Of a stretch of 33,150 nucleotides of DNA, positions 24,857 to 32,547 are shown in pieces. Position numbers and translations under genes: made by a program. The DNA is from an uncultured Planctomycetales bacterium (GTDB lineage: Bacteria > Planctomycetota > Planctomycetia > Pirellulales > Thermoguttaceae): the NCBI GenBank assembly GCA_946541595.1, contig CAMNJU010000009.1, positions 1-33,150 of the forward strand, given 5' to 3'. Under the pieces are notes generated by a model. That model ran no database searches. It worked only from the letters and a program-made list of their open reading frames with translations, and had not been told where the DNA came from. Every line of letters starts with the position of its first letter. Position 1 is the first letter of the stretch.

Positions 24857-25156
24857 TTCGACACTGTCATTATTAATTATAAGGAATACTAGAGGTATTT
24901 TGTTCCTTAAGGCCTCAAACTATTTCCTGATTTGGCTGTCTGATCGGCGAGCCTTGCCCGCTTGATCTTCGTTACCGTGCAGTCAAATCCCAAAATGACG
25001 GCGTTCGCGACAGACTGCCGTGGAACTTATAGCGCCGAGTTGCTAAGACGTCAAGGCGGATGATTGTGTTCCTCGGTACTTTGAGTAGAGTCTTATTCAT
25101 TGTAGTTTGTCTCTGCGTCTTTAGACTGTGAAACTTCTCCTCTCCCCGGAGGACGA

Positions 25157-25170
25157 GCGCGTCGACGCGC
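25157..25170. other. 14-base perfect palindrome upstream of the NRDE gene
   Basis: GCGCGTCGACGCGC is perfectly self-complementary, is followed by CTTTTAAAT on the plus strand and ends 53 bases before the ATG at 25224. It could be an operator or a short hairpin. The partner is unknown. Confidence 0.35.
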
Positions 25171-25223
25171 CTTTTAAATAGCGCTGGACTGTAATCAGGC
25201 GCGTAAAAGGAAACGAGGTGTAC

Positions 25224-26048
25224 ATGGGAATTTTAGCTTTACAATACCAAACTCTTGTGGACGCGCCTATTTTAATTGCTTTTAATCGTGAAGAGCAGTA
25301 CGGACGTCAATTTACGCCCCCTAAGATTCAGTCTGGCAGACCACGCGTCGTTTGTGGCTTAGACAGAAAGACAGGGGGAACGTGGGCCGGCGTTAATCAG
25401 CACGGAATGTTTGTCGCGGCCATAAACGCTTACAAGAGATGCGTGCCTTACGACCCTCGTTCTCGCGGACTTCTTTGTAAGGAATTACTTGCCTGCGCTA
25501 ACGCCGAAGAAGCTCTTGACCATGCCGAACGGGAGCTTTCAACGGGCGCCTATGCCGGTGTGAACTTTCTTTGTGTTGATCGCATTTCCGGCGGCGTGGC
25601 CTATGGCGGTTCCGAAGTAGAAGTCGAGATGCTGAAACCGGGGTTGCACGTTCTTACCGGCAATCGAATGGACGATCGGGAAGACCAACGGCAGGAGTAT
25701 GTTCGTCGCTTGCTGACGCTTCATCGCCTTGATTCCTCTGTGGCTTTTCTGGCAGCTGCTAGCGGCGCTTTTTCACGAACGCCCGACGTAACCGGTAAGC
25801 GCGGCGTCGTTGTTCGCGAACCGAATTTTGGCACTGTTTGTTCGATGCTGGTGTCGTTATCTGATCGGACGCAGAAGTCTGTTATGCAATTTGCGAACGG
25901 ATGTCCTAGCGAAGTGCAATTCGAAGATGTTTCAGCGCTATTACGCCAGGTTCTTTCGACCGACCGTTCGTCGCAGAAGAAAGCGAAAGCCAAACAGGAA
26001 GAAGCCCGACTCAACTCAGCTGATTCAGACGATACTACTGAAGACTGA
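25224..26048 (+). CDS. TANGO2/NRDE-family protein lacking the N-terminal cysteine
   Basis: 274 residues; ATG 25224 has GAGG seven bases upstream (a GTG two codons earlier is less likely). Family marks: FNREEQYGR (20-28, the NRDE motif as NREE), GGTWAGVNQHG and a following AAINAY, GVNFLCVD in the middle and a conserved LTGNRMDD. The family (PF05742) has an Ntn-hydrolase-like fold; eukaryotic TANGO2 affects lipid and haem handling, and the bacterial role is poorly known. Most members start MC with Cys2 as the presumed nucleophile; here the start is MGILALQYQ with no Cys. The C-terminal 30 residues are Lys/Asp-rich and disordered. It is followed by a terminator, so it is probably a single-gene unit. 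Confidence 0.87.
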   Translation: MGILALQYQTLVDAPILIAFNREEQYGRQFTPPKIQSGRPRVVCGLDRKTGGTWAGVNQHGMFVAAINAYKRCVPYDPRSRGLLCKELLACANAEEALDHAERELSTGAYAGVNFLCVDRISGGVAYGGSEVEVEMLKPGLHVLTGNRMDDREDQRQEYVRRLLTLHRLDSSVAFLAAASGAFSRTPDVTGKRGVVVREPNFGTVCSMLVSLSDRTQKSVMQFANGCPSEVQFEDVSALLRQVLSTDRSSQKKAKAKQEEARLNSADSDDTTED

Positions 26049-26086
26049 TTTTAGGCGGAGCTTTTTTCTTTCGTATTTGCCGTGCG

Positions 26087-26114
26087 CCCGACTCTTCTCT
26101 TTAAGTCGGGTTTT
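26087..26114 (+). terminator. Terminator of the NRDE gene
   Basis: CCCGACT (26087-26093) and AGTCGGG (26104-26110) form a perfect 7 bp stem with a 10-base loop, followed by TTTTGCCTTTTATTC. It lies about 40 bases after the NRDE stop and about 50 before the next start, implying that the next gene has a promoter overlapping this region or depends on read-through. Confidence 0.7.
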
Positions 26115-26165
26115 GCCTTTTATTCGTATTCTGCACGTTTGCACAGCTTCTGGGATTTTTTTGCT

Positions 26166-27809
26166 ATGGAAACACGCCGAAATTTTTTGAAGAACGTGAC
26201 TTCGGTAACTTGCGCTCTTTGCGCTTCATCCTGCCGTCGACTTTGGGCAGACGGCGTTTCGCCATTAAAGCCTCTTTTTCTACCGGGCGAATATTCCAGA
26301 ATTAACGCGACCGAGCGAACATATCACATCAGTTGTGAGATTGATATGTTTGAGCAATATGACTCATTGCTTGACATATGGAAAGACGCCGGCGTTACAG
26401 ACGCTTGGCTTGGCGTTTGGTATTACGGCCATTTCCCTTACCCTTGGGACGAATTTGATTATTGGCTTTTTCAATTAAAAGAGCATGGTTTTAGACCGCA
26501 TCTCGGGAGCGTTCCTTTTTGCCATGGAGGCGGCTCTTTAGATCCTCTTGATTCTGAATTTCCGAATCTTCCTCCGAAACACTGGAAGACCGCAAAACGG
26601 TGGAATGGTTCCGAGAACTGGGGCTGGTCTTGGCATTCGCCCGCAGACGTTGAAGGCGCCGAGGCCATTAAGACGCTGTATAAACGGTATGGCGCTTTTA
26701 ATTATTTTCTAGACGACGATTTTAGGTTTTCCTCGTCTCCAGCGGAAATAGGAGGCTGCATTTGCGACGAATGCAAGGCAGATTTCCTCAAGACGTCAGG
26801 ACTTGACGCTTCACGATGGAACGAGACCCTTGACGACTTGCGCAATAATGTCGATACGCCGTTGCTTCGCGCGTGGGTAGATTATTTTTGCGACCGATTA
26901 ACCCAATGTTTTAGAACGTATCGCGACGCCGTTCCTCAAGTAGACGTCGGGATTATGGTCATGTATATGGGATGCGAGCGTGGAGGAATCCGTCTTGACG
27001 ATTATCGAGACGCGCTTTTCCGAGTCGGCGAGGGCGGTTTTAGCGATTCTTGGTTTGAGTCGACAAAATTCAAAACGATCGAATTGTTCAGTTCGCTCTT
27101 TCATCGCCGCTTTTGCGACCCCGGAAGGGCGTTTAGTGAAACGACCGTTTTTCCGGAAAGGAAATTATCGGCCGAGAATATGGCGGCGAAACTGTCCGTT
27201 TCCACTATTTCAGACGTTCGCAATACATGTTTTATGTCAGGGCTGCGCGCGATACCGCCTGAGTATTGGCCGATTCTTTCAAAGCGAATGGCTCTTGAGA
27301 AAAAATTCCATGCCAAGCTTGTTGGTCAGAAACTGCGGGGGCCGTTCAAGCATTATTACGGCCCCGCTTCACGGTATCTTGGCGGAGAAAATGCGTATTC
27401 TCTGTTCCTTGCTTTGGGAACGCCGTTTGAAGTGTGCGACGAAATTCCGAAAGACGGATGGACTTTTTTGAGCGATCCAGACGCGAACGAAGTGGAACGC
27501 GGCGGGCTGTCTAGTCCCGGTTCTACTTTAATTGCAAGAGTTAGGTCGTCTTCAGATCGATTCATAGAGGTTCCCGAAGATATAGACGCCCTTTTCAAAT
27601 TCCGGCGTTCAATTGTTTCCGAGCTGCAAAAAAACTCGATTCCTTATGTTGAGGAGGAAACGCCAATCGTTTTAGCATGGTATCCGGATGTGAAATTGGC
27701 GTATCTCTGGAATTTGAACAATTCTGAAATTCAGCTTCACGTTCGCGCCGGAGAGAAAAGAATTGCGACCAAGTTGGAGGGACGCGGTTCCGCCCTCATA
27801 GAAATCTGA
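26166..27809 (+). CDS. Tat-exported TIM-barrel-like protein of unknown function
   Basis: 547 residues. The start at ATG 26166 is chosen because it begins with a twin-arginine signal (TRRNFLKNV at 3-11); the frame is open upstream to 26082 but that part overlaps the previous gene's terminator. The ribosome site is weak. Residues about 50-330 show glycosidase-like barrel patterns (YDSLLDIWKDAGVTDAWLGV, FRPHLGSVPF, FNYFLDDDFRF). DDDFR (183-187) at a strand end and a CIC-DEC cluster (Cys198, Cys200, Cys203) are the most distinctive features and might bind a substrate and a metal. The C-terminal third contains beta-rich segments (IVLAWYPDVKLAYLWNLNN) like an accessory domain. It resembles uncharacterised exported proteins of planctomycetes. 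A glycosidase or carbohydrate-binding role is inference only. Confidence 0.82.
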   Translation: METRRNFLKNVTSVTCALCASSCRRLWADGVSPLKPLFLPGEYSRINATERTYHISCEIDMFEQYDSLLDIWKDAGVTDAWLGVWYYGHFPYPWDEFDYWLFQLKEHGFRPHLGSVPFCHGGGSLDPLDSEFPNLPPKHWKTAKRWNGSENWGWSWHSPADVEGAEAIKTLYKRYGAFNYFLDDDFRFSSSPAEIGGCICDECKADFLKTSGLDASRWNETLDDLRNNVDTPLLRAWVDYFCDRLTQCFRTYRDAVPQVDVGIMVMYMGCERGGIRLDDYRDALFRVGEGGFSDSWFESTKFKTIELFSSLFHRRFCDPGRAFSETTVFPERKLSAENMAAKLSVSTISDVRNTCFMSGLRAIPPEYWPILSKRMALEKKFHAKLVGQKLRGPFKHYYGPASRYLGGENAYSLFLALGTPFEVCDEIPKDGWTFLSDPDANEVERGGLSSPGSTLIARVRSSSDRFIEVPEDIDALFKFRRSIVSELQKNSIPYVEEETPIVLAWYPDVKLAYLWNLNNSEIQLHVRAGEKRIATKLEGRGSALIEI

Positions 27810-28172
27810 CGCCGGTTGTCTACTTGCCCACAAAACGCGTGGAAGAAGAGAGAAACGGTCTTCTTTTGTCGCTTTTTGAGTTGGGAAAAACCTTTGTTAT
27901 CACGACGGACGTTTATGTTTGAAGTAAAGGACGCGACGCTTCACTTTGAAACACGCGCTTTTTCTCGCCCAATAAAAAAATACTATTTGGCCCCCTCGAA
28001 TCCTATACGCCTTTCGTATAGAATGGAAATAAGAAGACGCGCTTACACGAGTCTAGTTTGTCGCGCTGTTTACGCGCAATTTGTGTTTTAAGAGCTTTTA
28101 GTTCCGCGATAGTGTAATTTTCGTTATTATGCGTATCGTTCGGGCACTGTTATTTATTGGAGAGAATTCGCA
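27810..28172. other. Intergenic region before the repeat protein gene
   Basis: A 91-codon TTG-start frame (27816-28091) is basic, has no ribosome site or family resemblance and is not called. A 7 bp hairpin CTATACG/CGTATAG at 28003-28021 has no T run. A good ribosome site (GGAGAG) sits just before 28173. No clear promoter pair was found. Confidence 0.45.
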
Positions 28173-30413
28173 ATGGCGATCGACTCATATTCGCTCTGTC
28201 CTGGCGGACGAGGTAAAAAAATACGTTTTTGTTGTCCCGATCATGTCAAAGACCTTGAACAGATAGATAAAATGCTCGAGGGCGAGCAGTATGCAGCGGG
28301 GCTTGCTTTTGTTGAAAATCTCGAAAAACAGCGTCCAAACTGCGCTTGTCTGACGGAGGCGAAGTGCTTGTTCCAACGGATGATAGGACTTTGGGAACAG
28401 GGGTATGAAACAGCGAAAGATTTCGTTTCGCGCGAACCTAAGAATATCGTCGCGCAGACGGAGCTTGCTACGTTTGCCGCGCTTCTCAATAATCCTCAAG
28501 AAGCGATCTCAGCGTTAATTGACGCGCTTGAATCGGTCGAAGGCGAACAGTTCCCAATGGCGATTGTTCAAGCCATGTTAACCGTCGGTATGTCTCTCTA
28601 TGAAAACGGGAGAATTTTTGAAGCTGTCGCAATTGCGAAACAACTTCAAGCGTTTGCTCCGCAAGACAAGTCCTCAAATACGTTCCTGTATAGGTGCCTG
28701 GGATCTGACGCGGTTCCTCTCATGCTGAAAGAACTGTCGTTTGATTTGAGGGCTCCTGAAGACTTTCCAAAGAAAAAAGAATATGACGACGCTGTTGCGT
28801 TGATTGCGCGCGGACAATGGAAAAAAGGACGTTCTATTCTAGAATCGCTTCTTGATCTTGCCGGTCAGTGGCCTAATCTTTTCCGCAATATTGGCATTGT
28901 TGAGTATTGGTTTGCTAATGAAGAGAAGGGGCGCGGCTATTTAGAAAAGTTCCTTGCCTCGCCGAGTATAGATCGAGAAGCTGCGGTAGACGTCGAGCAG
29001 CTATTACTTCTCCTTGCAACGCCGACATGGGACGACGTGCAACACATGATAAAGCGCGTCTATACGATCGACGACTTTGACGGCGTTTTTGAGAAGTTCC
29101 TTTCTTCTCCCGTATTGGTCGCTAACCCACGCATCCAAGCGTTGGCGCAAGAAGACGATATTCCCCCTAAAATGGCGTTTAGCGTCTTGAACCGACCTAT
29201 GTCTGACAAGGTTGAGGGGGTGAAACTTGACGAAATTGCCCGTCAATCCGGCTATATGTTTGTTTTCGGTAAGACGACGACGCGCGCCGCTCGAGCTGAG
29301 TTCTATTTCTTCCCAGAAGAAACCGAAACCGTTGAAAATGCGTTAACCCTCTCGCTCGGAGAAACGCTGTCGTTAGAGAAAGAAGAAGAGCTTCATGATC
29401 AACCCGTCCTCTGGACGACTAATGCTTCAACCCCTCGGTTGCAGTTCAAAGATCCTTCTAAGTTGGATGACAAAACTCTTGAATCAATTTTTGACGAGGC
29501 GTTTCGCGAGTTTGGTTTAAAATGGTTTGAACATAAATACGCGTCTCTTGGCGGCAAATCCCCAAAGGAAGTTCTTGCGATTAAGAATGGAGATCGGCGT
29601 GTTGAGGCTTTGATTCGAGTCGTGGTCGGTTTGTTTACTGCTCCGTACAATGCAAAAGTGGCCCTGCTTTTACGTGAGGTAACGGGTTTGCCCGCGCCGG
29701 AACCGATTGTACCCCCGGAGAGTTTTGCGTCTGCGGAAGACGCGGCCGATTTCTTCCATAAAGTTCCTCTTTGGCGGTGGGATAGGTTGCAAGTTGAAAA
29801 ATGCAACGTTGATTCGCTTGCAGAACTTTTGCAAATTGCAAATCTTGTCGCTCCTCGCGATGTAAAGGAAAAGTTTGCGGCGGAATTCGTCAAGCGAAGC
29901 GCTGAAGGGCAGCGGTATGAAGATCGTGCGATTGCGTATTCCATTTTGATCGACGCTGCGATTCTTTCGCAGGATTCTGACAAGGCTTTGGCTCTTATTG
30001 CAGAAGCTGGCAAGTACGCCCACGAAGTCGGACAGTCTGACAGCCAGTGGAACGTTTTGGAAATTATGACGCGATTCAGACGGCAGGAATTCGAGAAAGT
30101 ACGTGCTTTGGCTCAGCATGTCTTTGCAGAACATCAAGACGACCGCGAAGCGATTCAGACGTTGCAGCAATTTTTCGCGGAATTGAACGCCTCTGCTCAG
30201 ATGCAGGCTCGTGCGGCCGAAGCATATCGGCTTAGAGCGGGACAGACGGTTCAAAACGCTTCTCCTGCATCCGGTATTGGGGCTGGTTCCGGACTTGCGG
30301 CTGGATTGGGAAGTCAGAATTCAGAGGAAAAGTCGAGCGGGTTATGGACCCCTGACAGTGATAAGAATTCGGGTTCGCAAAACGGCGGTTCCAAACTTTG
30401 GATTCCTGACTAA
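28173..30413 (+). CDS. Long TPR-like repeat protein with degenerate SEC-C motif
   Basis: 746 residues; ATG 28173 with GGAGAG nine bases upstream. The first 24 residues contain YSLCPGGRGKKIRFCC (Cys9, Cys20, Cys21), clearly related to the SEC-C zinc motif CPCGSGKKxKxCC but with the second Cys replaced by Gly. Residues about 28-290 are helical pairs of tetratricopeptide type (for example the GEQYAAGLAFVENLEKQRP and GRIFEAVAIAKQLQAFAPQD repeats). A mixed middle part (about 290-560) and further helices (about 570-690) follow, then a Gly/Ser-rich tail ending in two near-copies of SSGLWTPDS / GSKLWIPD. No signal peptide, so cytoplasmic. SEC-C motifs bind zinc and in SecA contact SecB and ribosomes; this protein may be an adaptor, but I do not recognise a specific function. 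Confidence 0.88.
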   Translation: MAIDSYSLCPGGRGKKIRFCCPDHVKDLEQIDKMLEGEQYAAGLAFVENLEKQRPNCACLTEAKCLFQRMIGLWEQGYETAKDFVSREPKNIVAQTELATFAALLNNPQEAISALIDALESVEGEQFPMAIVQAMLTVGMSLYENGRIFEAVAIAKQLQAFAPQDKSSNTFLYRCLGSDAVPLMLKELSFDLRAPEDFPKKKEYDDAVALIARGQWKKGRSILESLLDLAGQWPNLFRNIGIVEYWFANEEKGRGYLEKFLASPSIDREAAVDVEQLLLLLATPTWDDVQHMIKRVYTIDDFDGVFEKFLSSPVLVANPRIQALAQEDDIPPKMAFSVLNRPMSDKVEGVKLDEIARQSGYMFVFGKTTTRAARAEFYFFPEETETVENALTLSLGETLSLEKEEELHDQPVLWTTNASTPRLQFKDPSKLDDKTLESIFDEAFREFGLKWFEHKYASLGGKSPKEVLAIKNGDRRVEALIRVVVGLFTAPYNAKVALLLREVTGLPAPEPIVPPESFASAEDAADFFHKVPLWRWDRLQVEKCNVDSLAELLQIANLVAPRDVKEKFAAEFVKRSAEGQRYEDRAIAYSILIDAAILSQDSDKALALIAEAGKYAHEVGQSDSQWNVLEIMTRFRRQEFEKVRALAQHVFAEHQDDREAIQTLQQFFAELNASAQMQARAAEAYRLRAGQTVQNASPASGIGAGSGLAAGLGSQNSEEKSSGLWTPDSDKNSGSQNGGSKLWIPD

Positions 30414-30463
30414 GTTTTGATGGACGTTTAAGTTGCTTACCGCATGAATCGGTTAAGATTCCG

Positions 30464-30499
30464 TAACGACGACGTTGACGTATTCCGACGCCGTCGTTA
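30464..30499 (+). other. 8 bp inverted repeat in the nadD leader
   Basis: TAACGACG (30464-30471) and CGTCGTTA (30492-30499) pair perfectly across a 20-base loop, ending six bases before the AGGGGG ribosome site of nadD. It is followed by TTTCT. It may be the terminator of the repeat-protein gene or a leader hairpin affecting nadD. Confidence 0.4.
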
Positions 30500-30516
30500 T
30501 TTCTAAGGGGGACTTT

Positions 30517-31122
30517 ATGAGATTGGGCGTCTATGGCGGAAGTTTTGATCCGTTACACATCGGGCATCTTCTTCTAGCGGACACGGCTCGCGTTGAACAA
30601 CGTCTCGACCGAGTAGTATTTGTTCCCATCGGCGTTCCTCCACATCAAAAGACAGTTCGCACAAGCGGCGAGCAACGCCTTCGTATGCTTCAGGCAGCGC
30701 TGAAACCGTATCCGGAATTTTGTGTGGATCGGTATGAAATTGATTCTGCCCGGGTTAGCTATACCGTCGATACGCTTCGTTTTTTTCGGGAACGCTATCC
30801 GAAAGACGAATTGTTTTTGATCCTAAGTTCGGAGACTTTTAACGACTTGCCACATTGGCGCGATCCGGCTGAAATTTGCAGGTATGCGTCTATTATCGTA
30901 GCTCAGCGAGCGGGTTATCCGGCTCCTGACTTTGAAGCGATGCGTCCGTTCGTTTCTGACGCGCAAATAGACGAGTTTCGATCGCAACTTATTACCATGC
31001 CTTTGATGGAAGTCTCGTCCTCCTTGATTCGAGAACGAGTTGCAAATGGCGAAGGAATCCGCTTTTTGGCGCCTGATTCTGTGGTTGATTATATTGTTGC
31101 GAACCGCCTGTATCAAAAATAG
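30517..31122 (+). CDS. nadD: Nicotinate-nucleotide adenylyltransferase
   Basis: 201 residues from ATG 30517 with AGGGGG eight bases upstream; the frame is open further upstream but the family start fits here. The nucleotidyl-transferase signature GGSFDPLHIGH (7-17, with His14 and His17) binds ATP phosphates. FVPIGVPPHQK, a LPHWRDP motif (NadD-type LPxW) and SSSLIRERV near the C-terminus (ISSTxIR in the family) are all present. It transfers AMP from ATP to nicotinate mononucleotide, forming deamido-NAD in the cytoplasm, an essential step of NAD synthesis. The length is exactly that of the family. An SGNH hydrolase gene starts 13 bases after its stop, so the two probably share a transcript. Confidence 0.96.
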   Translation: MRLGVYGGSFDPLHIGHLLLADTARVEQRLDRVVFVPIGVPPHQKTVRTSGEQRLRMLQAALKPYPEFCVDRYEIDSARVSYTVDTLRFFRERYPKDELFLILSSETFNDLPHWRDPAEICRYASIIVAQRAGYPAPDFEAMRPFVSDAQIDEFRSQLITMPLMEVSSSLIRERVANGEGIRFLAPDSVVDYIVANRLYQK

Positions 31123-31135
31123 AGGAGATGGCTTT

Positions 31136-32452
31136 ATGAACAGACGCTGTTTTTCAATCGTTTTATCTTTAACCGCCGTCTTGCTCATTCTTTCGATGAG
31201 CGTTGTTCTAGCGGAAGAAGAACGTGAATTTAAAGTTGCGACTCCGCAGGCGGTCAGAGTCCGCGACGGCGTTCCGCATTTTCTTTCGAAATTAGCGAAT
31301 AAAGAGGAAATGAAAATCGCGTATTTCGGAGGATCTATCACCGCCGCAAACGGATGGCGCGTTCAAACCCTTGCCAAGTTTAACGAAATATTTCCCGATT
31401 CAAAGTTTACTGAAATAAACGCCGCTATCGGCGGGACGGGAAGCGACCTTGGCGTGTATCGGCTTGAATACGACGTGCTGAGACATAATCCTGATTTAGT
31501 CTTTGTTGAGTTTTGTGTCAACGACGGCGGCGCGTCATATGAATCGATATGGCGCCAAATGGAGGGAATTGTTCGGCAGATTTGGAAACATTCCAACGAG
31601 ACGGACGTCGTCTTTGTATACACGTACCGCGTTGGGCACGAAAATGACTATCTCGCCGTTAAAACGCCGCGTTCTGTCTCCGCCATGGAACAGATTGCCG
31701 ATTTCTACGGCGTTCCGTCTCTTGATTTTAACATAGCCGTAGTGGGAATGCACGAAGCCGGTAAATTGACGTATCAGGCCGATTCTGCGGAAGAAGGGAA
31801 GCTGCTCTTTTCCAACGACGGCGTACATCCACTTGACGAAGGTCACGAGATCTACACAAAGGTTGTGACCGACGCTTTTGAAGAGATGCGACAACAGAAT
31901 GAGAAAACGTCGTTCCCTTCCGTTGAGGCCCGCAAAGAGAAACTTAATAATACTTTTGTCGCTGATAACTACGAAGAAGCGAAATTGGTTCCCATTAAAA
32001 AGACGCAGCTTTTAGGAACGTGGACGCCTTTGCCCGAAGACTCGCCGTTGAATTGGATTAAATCTCGACTTGGCGACGTCGTTTACACTTCTGATTCGCC
32101 GGGTTCGCAACTCAAATTCAAATTCAAGGGGTCTCATGCCGCCGTTTATGACGTTCTTGGACCGGACGGAGGTCAGGTTTGGGTTACCGTCGACGGTAAG
32201 CGGCGTGAGAAGCCGATCGCTCGTTTTGATAGTTTCTGCACCTATCATCGTTTGGCGACGCTTGTGCTTGCCGCTGACTTGGATCCGAATGTGACTCATG
32301 AAGTCGTCGTTGAAATCGACGAAGAACAGCCTGATAGAAGTTCTGTCGCTTTTCGTCTGCAAAATCCTGAAAAGGAACTTGCCGAACCTAAATATCAGGG
32401 ACGTAACGTTTGGTTTGGTCCTTTAATGATTATAGGCGAAGTCGTCGAATGA
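31136..32452 (+). CDS. Secreted SGNH hydrolase with C-terminal beta domain
   Basis: 438 residues; the start at 31136 is chosen because AGAGGAG precedes it and the protein then begins with a signal peptide (1-26, cleavage after VLA). SGNH blocks: GGSIT (Ser67), the GGTGSD oxyanion glycine (about 100), FCVND (Asn129) and DGVHP (Asp228, His231). The C-terminal part (about 285-438) is beta-rich (QLKFKFKGSHAAVYDVLG, VWVTVDGK) and resembles an accessory jelly-roll. Such two-domain enzymes are often carbohydrate esterases acting outside the cytoplasm, but the substrate is unknown. It is coupled to nadD by a 13-base gap, which is odd functionally and probably reflects shared transcription only. It is not a close copy of the SGNH hydrolase at the left edge. 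Confidence 0.92.
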   Translation: MNRRCFSIVLSLTAVLLILSMSVVLAEEEREFKVATPQAVRVRDGVPHFLSKLANKEEMKIAYFGGSITAANGWRVQTLAKFNEIFPDSKFTEINAAIGGTGSDLGVYRLEYDVLRHNPDLVFVEFCVNDGGASYESIWRQMEGIVRQIWKHSNETDVVFVYTYRVGHENDYLAVKTPRSVSAMEQIADFYGVPSLDFNIAVVGMHEAGKLTYQADSAEEGKLLFSNDGVHPLDEGHEIYTKVVTDAFEEMRQQNEKTSFPSVEARKEKLNNTFVADNYEEAKLVPIKKTQLLGTWTPLPEDSPLNWIKSRLGDVVYTSDSPGSQLKFKFKGSHAAVYDVLGPDGGQVWVTVDGKRREKPIARFDSFCTYHRLATLVLAADLDPNVTHEVVVEIDEEQPDRSSVAFRLQNPEKELAEPKYQGRNVWFGPLMIIGEVVE

Positions 32453-32547
32453 CTCTGCGTCCGTCAATAGTGGCTAGGTAAGAAAAACGGTTCGGAAGGA
32501 CGTTAAGAAGTAGGATTTCGCGGATTATAGTCTTGAGAGTTAGTGAA

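Larger units (their letters stand above)
24334..25223. other. Gene-poor divergent region
   Basis: This 890-base gap separates the minus-strand block from the plus-strand block and must hold both divergent promoters. I found no gene: the longest start-to-stop stretches are tiny. It contains a 6 bp hairpin at 24710-24726 (GTCAAT/ATTGAC), an AT-rich tract at 24800-24820, a pair of mutually exclusive G/C hairpins at 24823-24846 and a 14-base palindrome at 25157-25170. No DnaA box matching TTATNCACA was found. Confidence 0.5.

Noticed and set aside
25060-25131. 23-residue hydrophobic peptide frame upstream of the NRDE gene
   Set aside because: The AAGG element is only about three bases from the ATG and the peptide lies within a gap with no other sign of coding.
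27816-28091. 91-codon TTG-start frame between the Tat-exported barrel protein and the repeat protein
   Set aside because: No ribosome site, no domain, basic and Phe-rich composition typical of non-coding translation.
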